Shown here in pieces: positions 24,039-32,900 of a stretch of 64,000 nucleotides of DNA. Both the position numbers and the translations under genes were made by a program. The number at the start of each line of letters is the position of its first letter. Within the stretch, counting starts at the first letter, position 1. The notes beneath the pieces were generated by a model. It had not been told where the DNA came from. It searched no databases and saw only the letters and a program-made list of their open reading frames with translations. Origin of the DNA: an uncultured Lachnospiraceae bacterium (GTDB lineage Bacteria > Bacillota > Clostridia > Lachnospirales > Lachnospiraceae); contig CAJTTT010000009.1 in NCBI GenBank assembly GCA_910579285.1, positions 37,076-101,075 on the forward strand, given 5' to 3'.

Positions 24039-24825
24039 TGTCGCTGTGTAAAATGTGATTTACCAGCCACTCAGTCAGAAATTCCATAAGATCTTCCAGC
24101 GTCTCCTGCTGGTTCTCATCAATATGTTCCAGATCCATTTCTTCCAGTCTCGACACGAAAGCTTCGTGCGCCCGTCTCTGCGCCTCCAGCCCCTCATAGT
24201 GGATGCTCTCCATATAGAGCTCTTCATCCTGGAAATGAAATTTTGTGTAATCCCGCAGCTCTTCCAGAAGGTGAACGATCTCGTCATATTTGTCGAATGC
24301 CATATCATCCGTCATCACGCGGTACACATCCCCGATGATGCGGAACAGCTCCCGGTGTTCTTTATCGATCAGCGGAATATTGGTCAGGTAAGTATCGTTA
24401 AACTCGGGTGCACATCTTTCCTCCGATGGCCTTAATTTGCCGATCATCAGGTCGGAGCTGATAATGTGCCGGTACAGCCAGGTCACAAGGTACCGCAGCA
24501 GATCGTCAAGCATTTCCTGCTGGGCGTTATCGGAGGAGAAGGAGTTTGTGATGCCGTTGATCTTGTCGCGGAAGAAGAGGTGCTGCTTTTTTTGCAGGGA
24601 AAGTTCCGGGTGGCGGATGCTTTCCATATAATCCTCTTCATGCTGGAAATGTTCTTCCGCATACTGGTCAAGACGCTCCACCATCTCCATAATATGGTCG
24701 TATTTGTCATTTAAAATCTGGTTATCCAGCAATTCCTGCGTTTCGTTTATGATCCGAAAAAGCTCCCTGTGTTCGCTGTCGATTTCGGCCACACCGATCA
24801 GGCAGTCGTCTGTAAAATAATACAT
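24010..24825 (-). CDS. Tandem bacteriohemerythrin
   Basis: A 271-residue protein with two hemerythrin domains (about 1-130 and 140-271). Each shows DxEHREL, HFQxEE(D/L)YMES and a final H-x4-D motif (YRHIISSD and VNHILHSD). Hemerythrin four-helix bundles bind a non-haem di-iron centre that carries O2 or senses oxygen or NO. Both domains carry Gln (QKKQH, QRRAH) where the first His of the HxxxH pair is expected, so each lacks one of the usual seven ligands. In an anaerobe the protein may scavenge O2, store iron or sense redox state. It is a single-gene unit facing the xylanase. Confidence 0.88.
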   Translation of the reverse strand: MYYFTDDCLIGVAEIDSEHRELFRIINETQELLDNQILNDKYDHIMEMVERLDQYAEEHFQHEEDYMESIRHPELSLQKKQHLFFRDKINGITNSFSSDNAQQEMLDDLLRYLVTWLYRHIISSDLMIGKLRPSEERCAPEFNDTYLTNIPLIDKEHRELFRIIGDVYRVMTDDMAFDKYDEIVHLLEELRDYTKFHFQDEELYMESIHYEGLEAQRRAHEAFVSRLEEMDLEHIDENQQETLEDLMEFLTEWLVNHILHSDKKIGAGAQS

Positions 24826-24876
24826 AATTGGAGTCCTCCCTATAAAAATATATCGTGAAATTTACTTTTTGCGCTC

Positions 24877-24885
24877 ATTATATCA
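24877..24885 (-). promoter_or_regulatory. Extended -10 promoter of the hemerythrin gene
   Basis: On the minus strand TGATATAAT gives a consensus -10 (24877-24882) with an upstream TG (24884-24885). No good -35 is visible, as allowed for extended -10 promoters. Confidence 0.5.
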
Positions 24886-24977
24886 TAAAATACGGCCTAA
24901 ACACAGAGGCCGGAAAAATATTTGTTCGCAGCGGATGTTGTTTTGATATCCAAAGAGCCGGATTTGCGCGTAAACCC

Positions 24978-25006
24978 TTGAAAAAATGACGGAAAAGGAG
25001 TATAAT
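24978..25006 (+). promoter_or_regulatory. Promoter of the Cache chemoreceptor gene
   Basis: TTGAAA (24978-24983), 17-bp spacer and TATAAT (25001-25006). Transcription would start near 25013. An in-frame ATG at 24986 lies inside this promoter and cannot be the start codon of its transcript. Confidence 0.7.
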
Positions 25007-25030
25007 AATATTGTTTTTGTGAACAGACTT

Positions 25031-26848
25031 ATGGGGAAGGATGTGAAGGAATTGGACAAGAAACAGGGTAGAACCAAGAGCCTGAAGACGACGCTGGTAT
25101 TAGTCTGCGCGACACTCGGCATTATCATTGGAGTGGTGGTCGGTCTGATCGGTGTGATGACGATTCGAAACATATCAAACGGCGCTTATGATGAGTATGC
25201 GAGGGCGATGGATGATGGGTATCGGACAGAGATTAAGTCCCAGGTGCAGAGTGTGCTGGCAATCCTGCAGGCAGAGTATGACAAGGCGGCAGCAGGGATT
25301 CTGACGGAGGAAGAGGCGAAGGCGGAGGCGGCGGAAATCGTCCGCGCCATGCGTTACCGGGATGACGACAGCGGTTATTTCTGGATAGACGATACGGATT
25401 ACATACTGGTTATGCACCCGATTCTGCCGGAACAGGAAGGCAGCAACCGCTATGATCTGGAGGATCAGAACGGCATTATGATCATTCAGTCGATTATGAA
25501 GGCCTGCCAGTCGGCGGACAAGGGCGGTTATAATGAATTTTACTTTACAAAAGCGGACGGGGTGACCGTTGCGCCGAAGGTAGCCTATTCCGGCTATTTT
25601 GAGCCTTGGGGCTGGGCTGTTTCCACGGGGAACTATGTGGATGACATGGAGCTGGAGATGCAGGGGATCAAGGCTTCGATTGTCAAAGAGTTTCGAAATT
25701 CCTGCATTCTTATGGCAGGATGCTGTGTGATTCTGTTGATCATTACGGTGGTGGTATCCGTTATTGTGGGCGAGTTTCTGGTGGTTCCGCTCCGCAGGGT
25801 CAAGGACTTCGCAGTCAGCATCTCTGAGGGTGACCTGACGGCGGATGTGGAAGTAAGACAGAGAAATGAGATGGGCGTGGCGGCGGACAGCTTAAACACG
25901 GCCAGGGAGAAGATTCATGGTCTCATTATGGCGATTGCCGGAACAGCCCATAAGGTAGAGGGCATGACGGTAGAGTTCGATGAGAGCTTCCGGCAGATGG
26001 AGAAATCCATCGGTGAAGTGGATATCGCAGTGGAAGAGATTGCCAAAAATATTACCGCTCAGGCGGCATCCACGTCGGATGCTACGGGAGAGGTCAATAA
26101 AATTGCGGAGGGAATTGACAGAACAACCAAGGAAGTGGCGGATCTGCGAGACAATTCCGACTCCATGAAGAAGCTGAGCCAGGAGTGTTCCGATAAGCTG
26201 CAGGAGCTGGTACAGGCTAATATGCGCACCAAGGAAGACGTGGTGAGCATGCAGACCCAGGCGGAAGCCACCAACGAGGCGGCGGATGCCATCAAGCAGG
26301 CGGCAGGATTGATTGACGCGATTGCGGATCAGACGAATCTGCTGGCGCTGAATGCGTCCATTGAGGCTGCCCGTGCCGGGGAGAGTGGTAAAGGCTTTGC
26401 GGTGGTAGCCACAGAGATTGGCGCGCTGGCGAACCAGTCCACGCAGGCGGTAGGTGAAATTTCCAAGATTATCAACGATCTGGTAAGTAAGTCGGTGCAG
26501 TCCCTGCAGATTATGGAGAAGGTCAACGGGACAGTGGAGCATCAGGTGGATGTGTTAAACGACACCCAGAGTATTTTCAAGGATCTGTATGTGAATCTGG
26601 ATCAGTGCATGGCGTCCATCGTGAACATAGAGGAAATGACAGAGGATATCGAGAGGCAGAGGCAGGGCATTACCACAGTGCTGGATACGTTAAACAGTCT
26701 GGCTCAGGACAATGCGGCATCCTCACAGGAGACGTCAGCCATGACGGAAGAACTGGGACAGATTGTTTCCAGATCCAAGGAGATGGTGGAAGATTTGAAG
26801 GGCGATGTGGATCATCTGGTAGGCGGTGTGGAGCAGTTCTCTGTCTGA
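25031..26848 (+). CDS. Methyl-accepting chemotaxis protein with Cache sensor domain
   Basis: A 605-residue membrane chemoreceptor. Order: short cytoplasmic tail, TM1 (about 22-45), single-Cache-type sensor (about 50-215; landmarks YFWIDDTDYILVMHP and WGWAVSTGNYVDD), TM2 (about 222-247), HAMP (to about 300), then a long coiled coil with the signalling tip DQTNLLALNASIEAARAGE. Cache domains of this type usually bind small organic acids or amines. The start is uncertain. The promoter excludes the ATG at 24986, and 25031 is the next ATG but lacks a clear ribosome-binding site; GTG at 25043 or TTG at 25052 are alternatives. It ends shortly before the hairpin spacer. Confidence 0.9.
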   Translation: MGKDVKELDKKQGRTKSLKTTLVLVCATLGIIIGVVVGLIGVMTIRNISNGAYDEYARAMDDGYRTEIKSQVQSVLAILQAEYDKAAAGILTEEEAKAEAAEIVRAMRYRDDDSGYFWIDDTDYILVMHPILPEQEGSNRYDLEDQNGIMIIQSIMKACQSADKGGYNEFYFTKADGVTVAPKVAYSGYFEPWGWAVSTGNYVDDMELEMQGIKASIVKEFRNSCILMAGCCVILLIITVVVSVIVGEFLVVPLRRVKDFAVSISEGDLTADVEVRQRNEMGVAADSLNTAREKIHGLIMAIAGTAHKVEGMTVEFDESFRQMEKSIGEVDIAVEEIAKNITAQAASTSDATGEVNKIAEGIDRTTKEVADLRDNSDSMKKLSQECSDKLQELVQANMRTKEDVVSMQTQAEATNEAADAIKQAAGLIDAIADQTNLLALNASIEAARAGESGKGFAVVATEIGALANQSTQAVGEISKIINDLVSKSVQSLQIMEKVNGTVEHQVDVLNDTQSIFKDLYVNLDQCMASIVNIEEMTEDIERQRQGITTVLDTLNSLAQDNAASSQETSAMTEELGQIVSRSKEMVEDLKGDVDHLVGGVEQFSV

Positions 26849-26861
26849 GATGCTGGTCTAC

Positions 26862-26965
26862 GCTCCAGGCTCTGCCTGGAGCTATCGTGCATTCGCCCGA
26901 TGAAGCACAGGCGTTATACAGCCTTATGTGAGCAAGCTCCCAACGGCTGATACCGTCTGTGCTTC
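26862..26965 (+). repeat. Hairpin-rich spacer between the chemoreceptor and yceD
   Basis: Two structures are seen. GCTCCAGGC-TCT-GCCTGGAGC (26862-26882) is a perfect 9-bp stem with a three-base loop. A larger imperfect inverted repeat pairs 26902-26923 with 26945-26965 (18 of 21 positions match after a one-base gap; arms begin GAAGCACAG and end CTGTGCTTC). Its loop carries GTGAGCAAGCTCCC, the inverse of a 14-mer in the pta-ackA spacer. TTCGCCCG also occurs twice (26893, 26963). No T-tract or open frame is apparent. Confidence 0.55.
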
Positions 26966-26996
26966 GCCCGGCTCATTGCATACGTTAAATTATCGG

Positions 26997-27025
26997 TTGA
27001 CAAACCGGGATGCCCTATGTATAAT
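26997..27025 (+). promoter_or_regulatory. Consensus promoter of yceD-rpmF with an overlapping small palindrome
   Basis: TTGACA (26997-27002), 17-bp spacer, TATAAT (27020-27025): a perfect sigma-A consensus. CGGTT-GACA-AACCG (26994-27007) forms a palindrome over the -35 and could be an operator, though this may be coincidence. Confidence 0.8.
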
Positions 27026-27051
27026 TGTTTGAGTGTGGATAGGAGTCTGCT

Positions 27052-27576
27052 ATGTTCGTGAACCTGACAGATGTGCTTATAAACGAAGACAGAGTTGTTT
27101 CCATGCAGGCGGAAGCCCGGATTGAGGAGGTTCCCGTCGGCGGGGAGAAATATTCGGTGTCGGCTTCATCGCCGGTGAGCTTTGTTTTTACAAACACAGG
27201 GAAAGGCAGGGCACGGATCGAAGGAAAAGCAGCGTTTACTTTTTCGGCGGCTTGTGACAGATGTCTGAAGCCTGTGGAAGAGAAGCGGGAAATTTGCTTT
27301 ACGAGAGAAGTGTGGGCGCCGGATATGGCGGCTGAGTCTTCGGTGTATGAAGAACAGCCATTTATGGAAGGCTTTCAGATGAACGTAGAGGACTTACTAA
27401 TCAGTGAGATAGTGACAAGCTGGCCTATGAAGATTCTGTGTAAGCCGGATTGTAAGGGGATCTGCCCCACATGCGGCAGGGATCTGAATACGGGAACATG
27501 CACCTGCGATACGTTTGTTCCCGATCCCAGGATGGCGGCGATCAAAGATATTTTTGAAGCGGATAAGGAGGTGTGA
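27052..27576 (+). CDS. yceD: YceD family protein (DUF177)
   Basis: A 174-residue protein of the YceD/DUF177 family, almost always encoded directly before rpmF. It has a CDRC motif (about residues 68-71) and a C-terminal cysteine cluster, CKPDCKGICPTCGRDL then CTC, likely a zinc site. Landmarks LLISEIVTSWPMKILC and the RMAAIKDIF tail are typical. Plant and bacterial members affect 23S rRNA accumulation; the bacterial mechanism is unsettled. rpmF starts 2 bp after its stop and both share the consensus promoter at 26997. Confidence 0.92.
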   Translation: MFVNLTDVLINEDRVVSMQAEARIEEVPVGGEKYSVSASSPVSFVFTNTGKGRARIEGKAAFTFSAACDRCLKPVEEKREICFTREVWAPDMAAESSVYEEQPFMEGFQMNVEDLLISEIVTSWPMKILCKPDCKGICPTCGRDLNTGTCTCDTFVPDPRMAAIKDIFEADKEV

Positions 27577-27578
27577 CG

Positions 27579-27758
27579 ATGTCTATTTGTCCTAAAAACA
27601 AATCTTCTAAAGGTAGAAGAGATAAGAGAAGAGCAAACTGGAAAATGACTGCTCCTACTTTGGTAAAATGCAGCAAGTGCGGCGCATTGATGGTGCCCCA
27701 CAGAGTATGTAAGAAATGCGGAACATACAACAAAAAAGAAATCATCGCAGTTGATTGA
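27579..27758 (+). CDS. rpmF: 50S ribosomal protein L32
   Basis: A 59-residue L32 beginning MSICPKNKSSKGRRDKRRA, with a zinc-ribbon C-x2-C...C-x2-C (CSKC, CKKC). This is a four-cysteine (C+) form. AGGAGGTG precedes the ATG at 27579; the GTG at 27573 is part of that site. A terminator follows, and the fatty-acid/phospholipid genes plsX-acpP lie next, the usual order in Firmicutes. Confidence 0.97.
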   Translation: MSICPKNKSSKGRRDKRRANWKMTAPTLVKCSKCGALMVPHRVCKKCGTYNKKEIIAVD

Positions 27759-27770
27759 TCGATGTGCACG

Positions 27771-27806
27771 GGCTTTTCGGGAACCTCTCGAAGAGCCTTG
27801 ATTTTT
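27771..27806 (+). terminator. Terminator after rpmF
   Basis: GGCTTTTCG (27771-27779) pairs with CGAAGAGCC (27789-27797) through one G-U pair, then TTGATTTTT. Confidence 0.75.
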
Positions 27807-27826
27807 GTGGGCGGATTTAGTATATT
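27798..27826 (+). promoter_or_regulatory. Promoter of plsX
   Basis: TTGATT (27798-27803), 17-bp spacer, TATATT (27821-27826). The -35 lies inside the T-tract of the rpmF terminator, so termination and re-initiation are packed together. No FapR-type operator is recognised. Confidence 0.5.
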
Positions 27827-27880
27827 ATAACTATTCAAACAGGGCCGAAAAACAGGCTTAGAAGAAACGGAAGGTTGCGT

Positions 27881-28900
27881 ATGAGCGAATGGATTAAAGT
27901 GGCCGTAGACGCTATGGGGGGAGACAATGCCCCGGTGGAGACGGTGAAGGGCGCTGTGGAGGCGGTGAAAGAGAGCGGTAAGATACAGGTGTACCTGGTA
28001 GGAAAACAGGATGTTCTGGAAAAAGAGCTTGCCGGCTATACATATCCGAAGGAACAGATTGTGGTTGTGCACGCCTCTGAGATTATTGAGACGGCAGAGC
28101 CGCCGGTGATGGCGATCCGAAAAAAGAAAGATTCCTCGCTCGTGAAAGCGCTTAATCTTGTGAAGGACGGCACCTGTGACGCCTATGTGTCGGCCGGCAG
28201 TACCGGGGCGACCCTTGTGGGAGGTCAGGTGATTGTGGGACGGATCAAAGGGGTGGAGAGGCCGCCGCTTGCGCCGCTCATTCCCACGGCAACGGGCTGT
28301 TCCCTGTTGATCGACTGCGGTGCGAATGTGGATGCCAGACCGTCTCATCTGGTACAGTTTGCGAAGATGGGATCGGTTTATATGGAATATGTGATGGGTG
28401 TGAAGAATCCGAAGGTCGGCATTGTGAATATCGGCGCCGAGGAGGAAAAGGGAAACGCCCTGGTGAAGGAAACGTTTCCTCTTTTGAAGAACTGTTCTGA
28501 CATCAACTTTATCGGAAGTGTGGAAGCCAGGGATATCCCGGCGGGAGCGGCAGACGTCATTGTCTGTGAAGCTTTTGTAGGAAATGTGATTCTGAAAACT
28601 TATGAGGGTGTGGGACTGACGCTGATCTCCAAAGTGAAGGAGGGCATGATGTCTACACTTCGCAGCAAAATCGGAGCGCTTCTGGTGAAGCCTGCACTTA
28701 AGAAGACTTTGAAAGCCTTTGATCTGGAACAGTACGGCGGTGCGCCGCTTCTGGGGCTTAAGGGGCTGGTGGTGAAGACCCACGGCAGTTCAAAGGCGAA
28801 TGAGATTAAAAATTCTATTTTGCAGTGTATTGCTTTTACAGAACAGCAGATCAGCGAAAAGATCCGTGAGAGAGTAACGGCGCAAGAGAACGACGGGTAA
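27881..28900 (+). CDS. plsX: Phosphate acyltransferase PlsX
   Basis: A 339-residue enzyme converting acyl-ACP to acyl-phosphate, the first step of the PlsX-PlsY route to lysophosphatidic acid. The N-terminal VAVDAMGGDNAP and the SAGSTGATLVGG and DCGANVD blocks are diagnostic. PlsY, the next enzyme, is encoded at 62639. The ATG at 27881 follows GGAAGG; a TTG lies two codons upstream. acpP follows after 63 bp, but fabD/fabG, found between them in Bacillus, are absent here. Confidence 0.97.
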   Translation: MSEWIKVAVDAMGGDNAPVETVKGAVEAVKESGKIQVYLVGKQDVLEKELAGYTYPKEQIVVVHASEIIETAEPPVMAIRKKKDSSLVKALNLVKDGTCDAYVSAGSTGATLVGGQVIVGRIKGVERPPLAPLIPTATGCSLLIDCGANVDARPSHLVQFAKMGSVYMEYVMGVKNPKVGIVNIGAEEEKGNALVKETFPLLKNCSDINFIGSVEARDIPAGAADVIVCEAFVGNVILKTYEGVGLTLISKVKEGMMSTLRSKIGALLVKPALKKTLKAFDLEQYGGAPLLGLKGLVVKTHGSSKANEIKNSILQCIAFTEQQISEKIRERVTAQENDG

Positions 28901-28963
28901 TACGGAAGCAGTAAGATACCAACAGCGGGAGACGCTTTAGAAAGCGGAGAGGTTTGTTTTGCG

Positions 28964-29194
28964 ATGGAGTTTGATAAATTACGGGAAGTGATAGCGGGGA
29001 TTTTAAGTGTAGATCCTAAGGAAATCACGGAAGAGACCACCTTTCTGGAGGATCTGGGAGCGGATTCTTTGGATGTATATCAGATTATTATGGGAATTGA
29101 GGACGCCTTTCAGATAGAAATACCTGCAGGGAAGGCGGAGCGCATCACTACGGTAGGTGAAGCGGTAGAATTGATCAGGAGCAGCAGGGAGTAA
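28964..29194 (+). CDS. acpP: Acyl carrier protein
   Basis: A 76-residue acidic ACP with the phosphopantetheine attachment site GADSLD (Ser35). After the DSLD the usual DxVELVM helix reads VYQIIMGIED, a modest departure from canonical AcpP, but size, charge and context with plsX and rnc support the fatty-acid-synthesis ACP. It carries acyl intermediates to PlsX. A hairpin separates it from rnc. Confidence 0.92.
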   Translation: MEFDKLREVIAGILSVDPKEITEETTFLEDLGADSLDVYQIIMGIEDAFQIEIPAGKAERITTVGEAVELIRSSRE

Positions 29195-29201
29195 GCGGTT
29201 G

Positions 29202-29228
29202 GCCCTTTCTGAAGAGGAAGGGGCTTTT
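29202..29228 (+). terminator. Hairpin with short T-tract between acpP and rnc
   Basis: GCCCTTTC (29202-29209) pairs with GAAGGGGC (29217-29224), one G-U pair, followed by TTTT. Only 50 bp separate acpP from rnc, so this may be partial termination or an RNase III processing site controlling rnc. Confidence 0.55.
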
Positions 29229-29244
29229 CCATGCGGAGGTTTTT

Positions 29245-29934
29245 ATGACGGGAGAAGCGTTGAGCGGTCTGGAAGAAAGAATTGCATATCAGTTTCGGGA
29301 TAAAAAGCTTTTGCGGCAGGCGCTTACGCACAGCTCTTATGCCAACGAGATGAAAATCAATAAATACGAGGATTATGAGCGGCTGGAATTTTTGGGAGAT
29401 GCCGTGCTGGAACTTGTGAGCAGCGATTTCCTTTTCCGGGAACGGGAGGAGACCACAGAGGGACAATTGACGAAGATGCGGGCTTCTATTGTCTGCGAGC
29501 CTGCGCTTGCTTTCTGCGCAAGGGATTTTTCCCTGGAGCAGTATATTTTGCTCGGCAAGGGGGAAGAGACCACCGGCGGAAGAAGCAGGGACTCCATTGT
29601 TTCAGATGTGATGGAGGCGTTAATCGGTGCCATCTATCTGGATGGGGGACTTGCGGAGGCCTCGGCATTCATACACCGCTTTATCCTTTCGGATCTGGAG
29701 CACAAACAGCTTTTTTATGACGCCAAGACGATTCTGCAGGAGCTTGTACAGCAGGAGAATGTAGGCGCGCTTCGCTATGAACTCGTCAAGGAGGAAGGGC
29801 CGCAGCACGATAAAATGTTTGAGGTGGAGGCCTATGTGGGAGAAAAAAAGGTGGGATGGGGAGTCGGCCATTCCAAGAAGGCGGCGCAGCAGCAGGCGGC
29901 CTATCAGGCACTTCTTGCGAGAAAAGAAAGGTAA
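29245..29934 (+). CDS. rnc: Ribonuclease III
   Basis: A 229-residue dsRNA endonuclease. The catalytic signature ERLEFLGDAVLEL and the distal DVMEALIGAIYLDGG supply the metal-binding acidic residues, and a C-terminal dsRNA-binding domain ends with the GWGVGHSKKAAQQQAA helix. It processes pre-rRNA and regulatory RNA duplexes. The smc start follows 3 bp after the stop, giving the conserved rnc-smc-ftsY operon. Confidence 0.97.
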   Translation: MTGEALSGLEERIAYQFRDKKLLRQALTHSSYANEMKINKYEDYERLEFLGDAVLELVSSDFLFREREETTEGQLTKMRASIVCEPALAFCARDFSLEQYILLGKGEETTGGRSRDSIVSDVMEALIGAIYLDGGLAEASAFIHRFILSDLEHKQLFYDAKTILQELVQQENVGALRYELVKEEGPQHDKMFEVEAYVGEKKVGWGVGHSKKAAQQQAAYQALLARKER

Positions 29935-29937
29935 TAT

Positions 29938-32900
29938 ATGTATTTAAAGAGTATAGAGGTACACGGTTTTAAATCATTTGCAAATAAAATTAAGTTTCAG
30001 TTTCACAATGGCATTACGGGTATTGTCGGACCGAACGGCTCCGGCAAGAGTAACGTGGCTGATGCAGTCAGATGGGTGCTTGGAGAGCAGCGGATCAAAC
30101 AGCTCCGCGGCGTGTCCATGCAGGACGTGATCTTTTCCGGGACAGAGCTGAGAAAGCCCCTTGGTTATGCCTATGTGGCGATTACATTGGACAATTCGGA
30201 TCATCAGCTTCCCATAGATTTTGATGAGGTGACGGTATCGAGACGGCTGTACCGCTCCGGGGAGAGCGAGTACATGTTAAACGGGGCGCCCTGTCGTCTG
30301 AAGGACGTCAACGAACTGTTTTATGATACGGGTATCGGCAAAGAGGGATATTCCATCATCGGACAGGGACAGATTGATAAGATCTTGAGCGGCAAGCCGG
30401 AGGAGCGCAGGGAACTTTTTGACGAGGCTGCCGGCATTGTCAAATTTAAGAGAAGAAAGTACGCGGCGCAGAAGAAGCTGGAGGCGGAAAAACAGAACTT
30501 ACTGCGTGTAAATGATATTCTGGCGGAACTGGAGAAGCAGACCGGGCCGTTAGAGAAGCAGGCTGACAAAGCGCGGATTTATCTCCGCAAGAAGGAGGAG
30601 TTAAAAAACCTTGACGTCAATGTATTCCTGCTGGAAAATGTGCGGATCACGGAACAGCTGAAGGCTGTAGACGAAAAGCTGCGCATCGCTGGCGGGGATC
30701 TGCAGGAGACCACGAACCAGTACGAGTCCATCAAGGAAGAGTACGAGCGGATTCAGAACCGCATCGAGCAGCTGGACGGGGAGATTGAGGCGGCAAGAGC
30801 GACCCTCACGGACACAGGCGTGATGCGTTCCAAACTGGAAGGCGAGATCAATGTCTTAAAGGAGCAGATCCATTCCGCCGAAGGAAATGAGGAACATCTG
30901 CAGACGCGCATCAACAGCATCAGCGAACAGCTTGCAGAGAGAGACAAAGAGCGGGAAAGCATCCTCAGGGAAAAGCAGGAGATCGATGAAAAGCTGGCAG
31001 CGCTGGAAGAGGAGCGGACACAGGCCAGAGACCTTCTGGAGAAAACCCAGGGAGAGATAGAAACTTTAAATAATCATATTGAAAGCGGGAAAAATACCAT
31101 TATTGAGGCGCTGAATAACCGGGCTACCATCAAATCCAGGCTGGGGCGTTTTGATACCATGCTGGAGCAGGTGAATATCCGAAAGGCGGAATTAAATTCC
31201 AGACTTCTGCGCGCCAAGTCCGACGAGGCGGAGCAGACGGAGACGATCAAAAAGCTGGAGGAGGAATTTGAAGCAATCACCGGCTCTATCAAGGAGTTGA
31301 CGGAGCAGCAGGAGCTCATGGAGGAGCGGCTTGCCGGTGTGAGGGACGAGCTGGCCGGCAAAGATCAGAAGCTGCGGGATACCCAGGTGCTCTACCACCA
31401 GCAGAAATCCAAGCTGGAGGCGCTCTCCAATCTGACAGAACGCTATGAAGGCTATGGCGGAAGCGTCAAGGCTGTCATGGAGAAAAAGGATACGGAGAAG
31501 GGCATTATCGGCGTTGTGGCGGATATCATCCAGGCGGAGGCAAAGTACGAGACGGCCATAGAGACGGCTCTTGGCGGCAATATCCAGAACATTGTGACAG
31601 AGGATGAAGAGACGGCCAAGCGGATGATTGGCTTCTTAAAAAAAGCAAGAGCCGGGCGTGCCACATTCCTTCCGCTGACAAGCATTACCCGTCCGCAGGA
31701 GTTTAAAAACCCGGAGGCGCTGAAGGAGCCGGGTGTGGTAGGGATGGCGGATGCCCTTGTGAAAATTGAGAAAAAGTACAAAAATGTGGCCAAGGCTATG
31801 CTTGGGCGCATTATGGTTGTTGACAATGTGGACCATGCGGTAAAGATCGCCAGAAAGTTTGATTACGGTATCCGCATGGTTACGCTGGAAGGAGAACTTC
31901 TGGTGCCCGGCGGCGCCATCAGCGGCGGCGCGTTTAAGAACAATTCCAATCTGCTCGGCAGACGCCGGGAGATGGAGGAGCTGGAGAAGAAAGTAAAGCA
32001 GTATGTGAAGGAGATCGACCAGATCTTAAATGAGATCGAGGAGACCAAGCGCGGCCGGAATAAAATGCGCCTTGAGATCGAGGATATCAAGGGACAGATC
32101 CAGCGGAAATTTATCGAGCAGAACACCGCCAGAATGAATGTGATGCAGGCGGAAGAAAAGAAGAGCGAAACCACAGAAGGGTTTGGTGAATTAAAGACAG
32201 AGGAACAGGATATCGAAACCCAGATCGGAGAGATCCGGGCAGGCAAGGAGGAGGCAGCAAAGGAGCTGGCTGATTCCGAGGCGCTTGAAAAGAGCGTGGA
32301 GACCCAGATTGCTGAATTTCAGACACAGCTTGAGGAAAAGCGGACGCTTGAATCCGAGCAGGCGGCGCAGACGGGCGAGTGGGATGTAGAAGTCGAAAAG
32401 ATGCGGCAGAACGCAGACTTCAAAAGACAGAATCTGGAGCGTGTAGACGGAGAGAGAGAACGTTACCGCTCAGAACTGAACGAAGTGAAGGAAGGGCTGC
32501 ATCTGGGCAAAGAGGAAGTGGAACGCAAGAAAGAGAGCATTCTCGAGATCGAGAGAACCATTGAGGCATCCCATACAGCGCAGACCGATGCGGAGAAAAA
32601 GCTGAAAGAAGATATGGAGACGAAGGAGACGCTTTCCGGGAAACAGAAAAACTTCTTTGGAACCAGAGAGGAGCTTTCCCAGCGTATGACAGCGCTTGAC
32701 AAGGAAGTGTACCGGCTTAACGCGCAAAAGGAGCGGATGGAAGAGTCTATCGAGTCCCAGATCAATTATATGTGGGATGAATATGAGATTACGCTCTCCG
32801 ATGCGGAAGGATTAAAGAATGAGGAAATGACCGATCTGCCGGCCATGAAACGGGAGATCAGCGGACTGAAGGACGAGATCAGAAAGCTCGGCGATGTGAA

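Noticed and set aside
27542..28783. A 413-codon minus-strand frame across rpmF and plsX
   Set aside because: It would cross rpmF, the terminator and plsX antisense; its His-rich translation is typical of a shadow frame.
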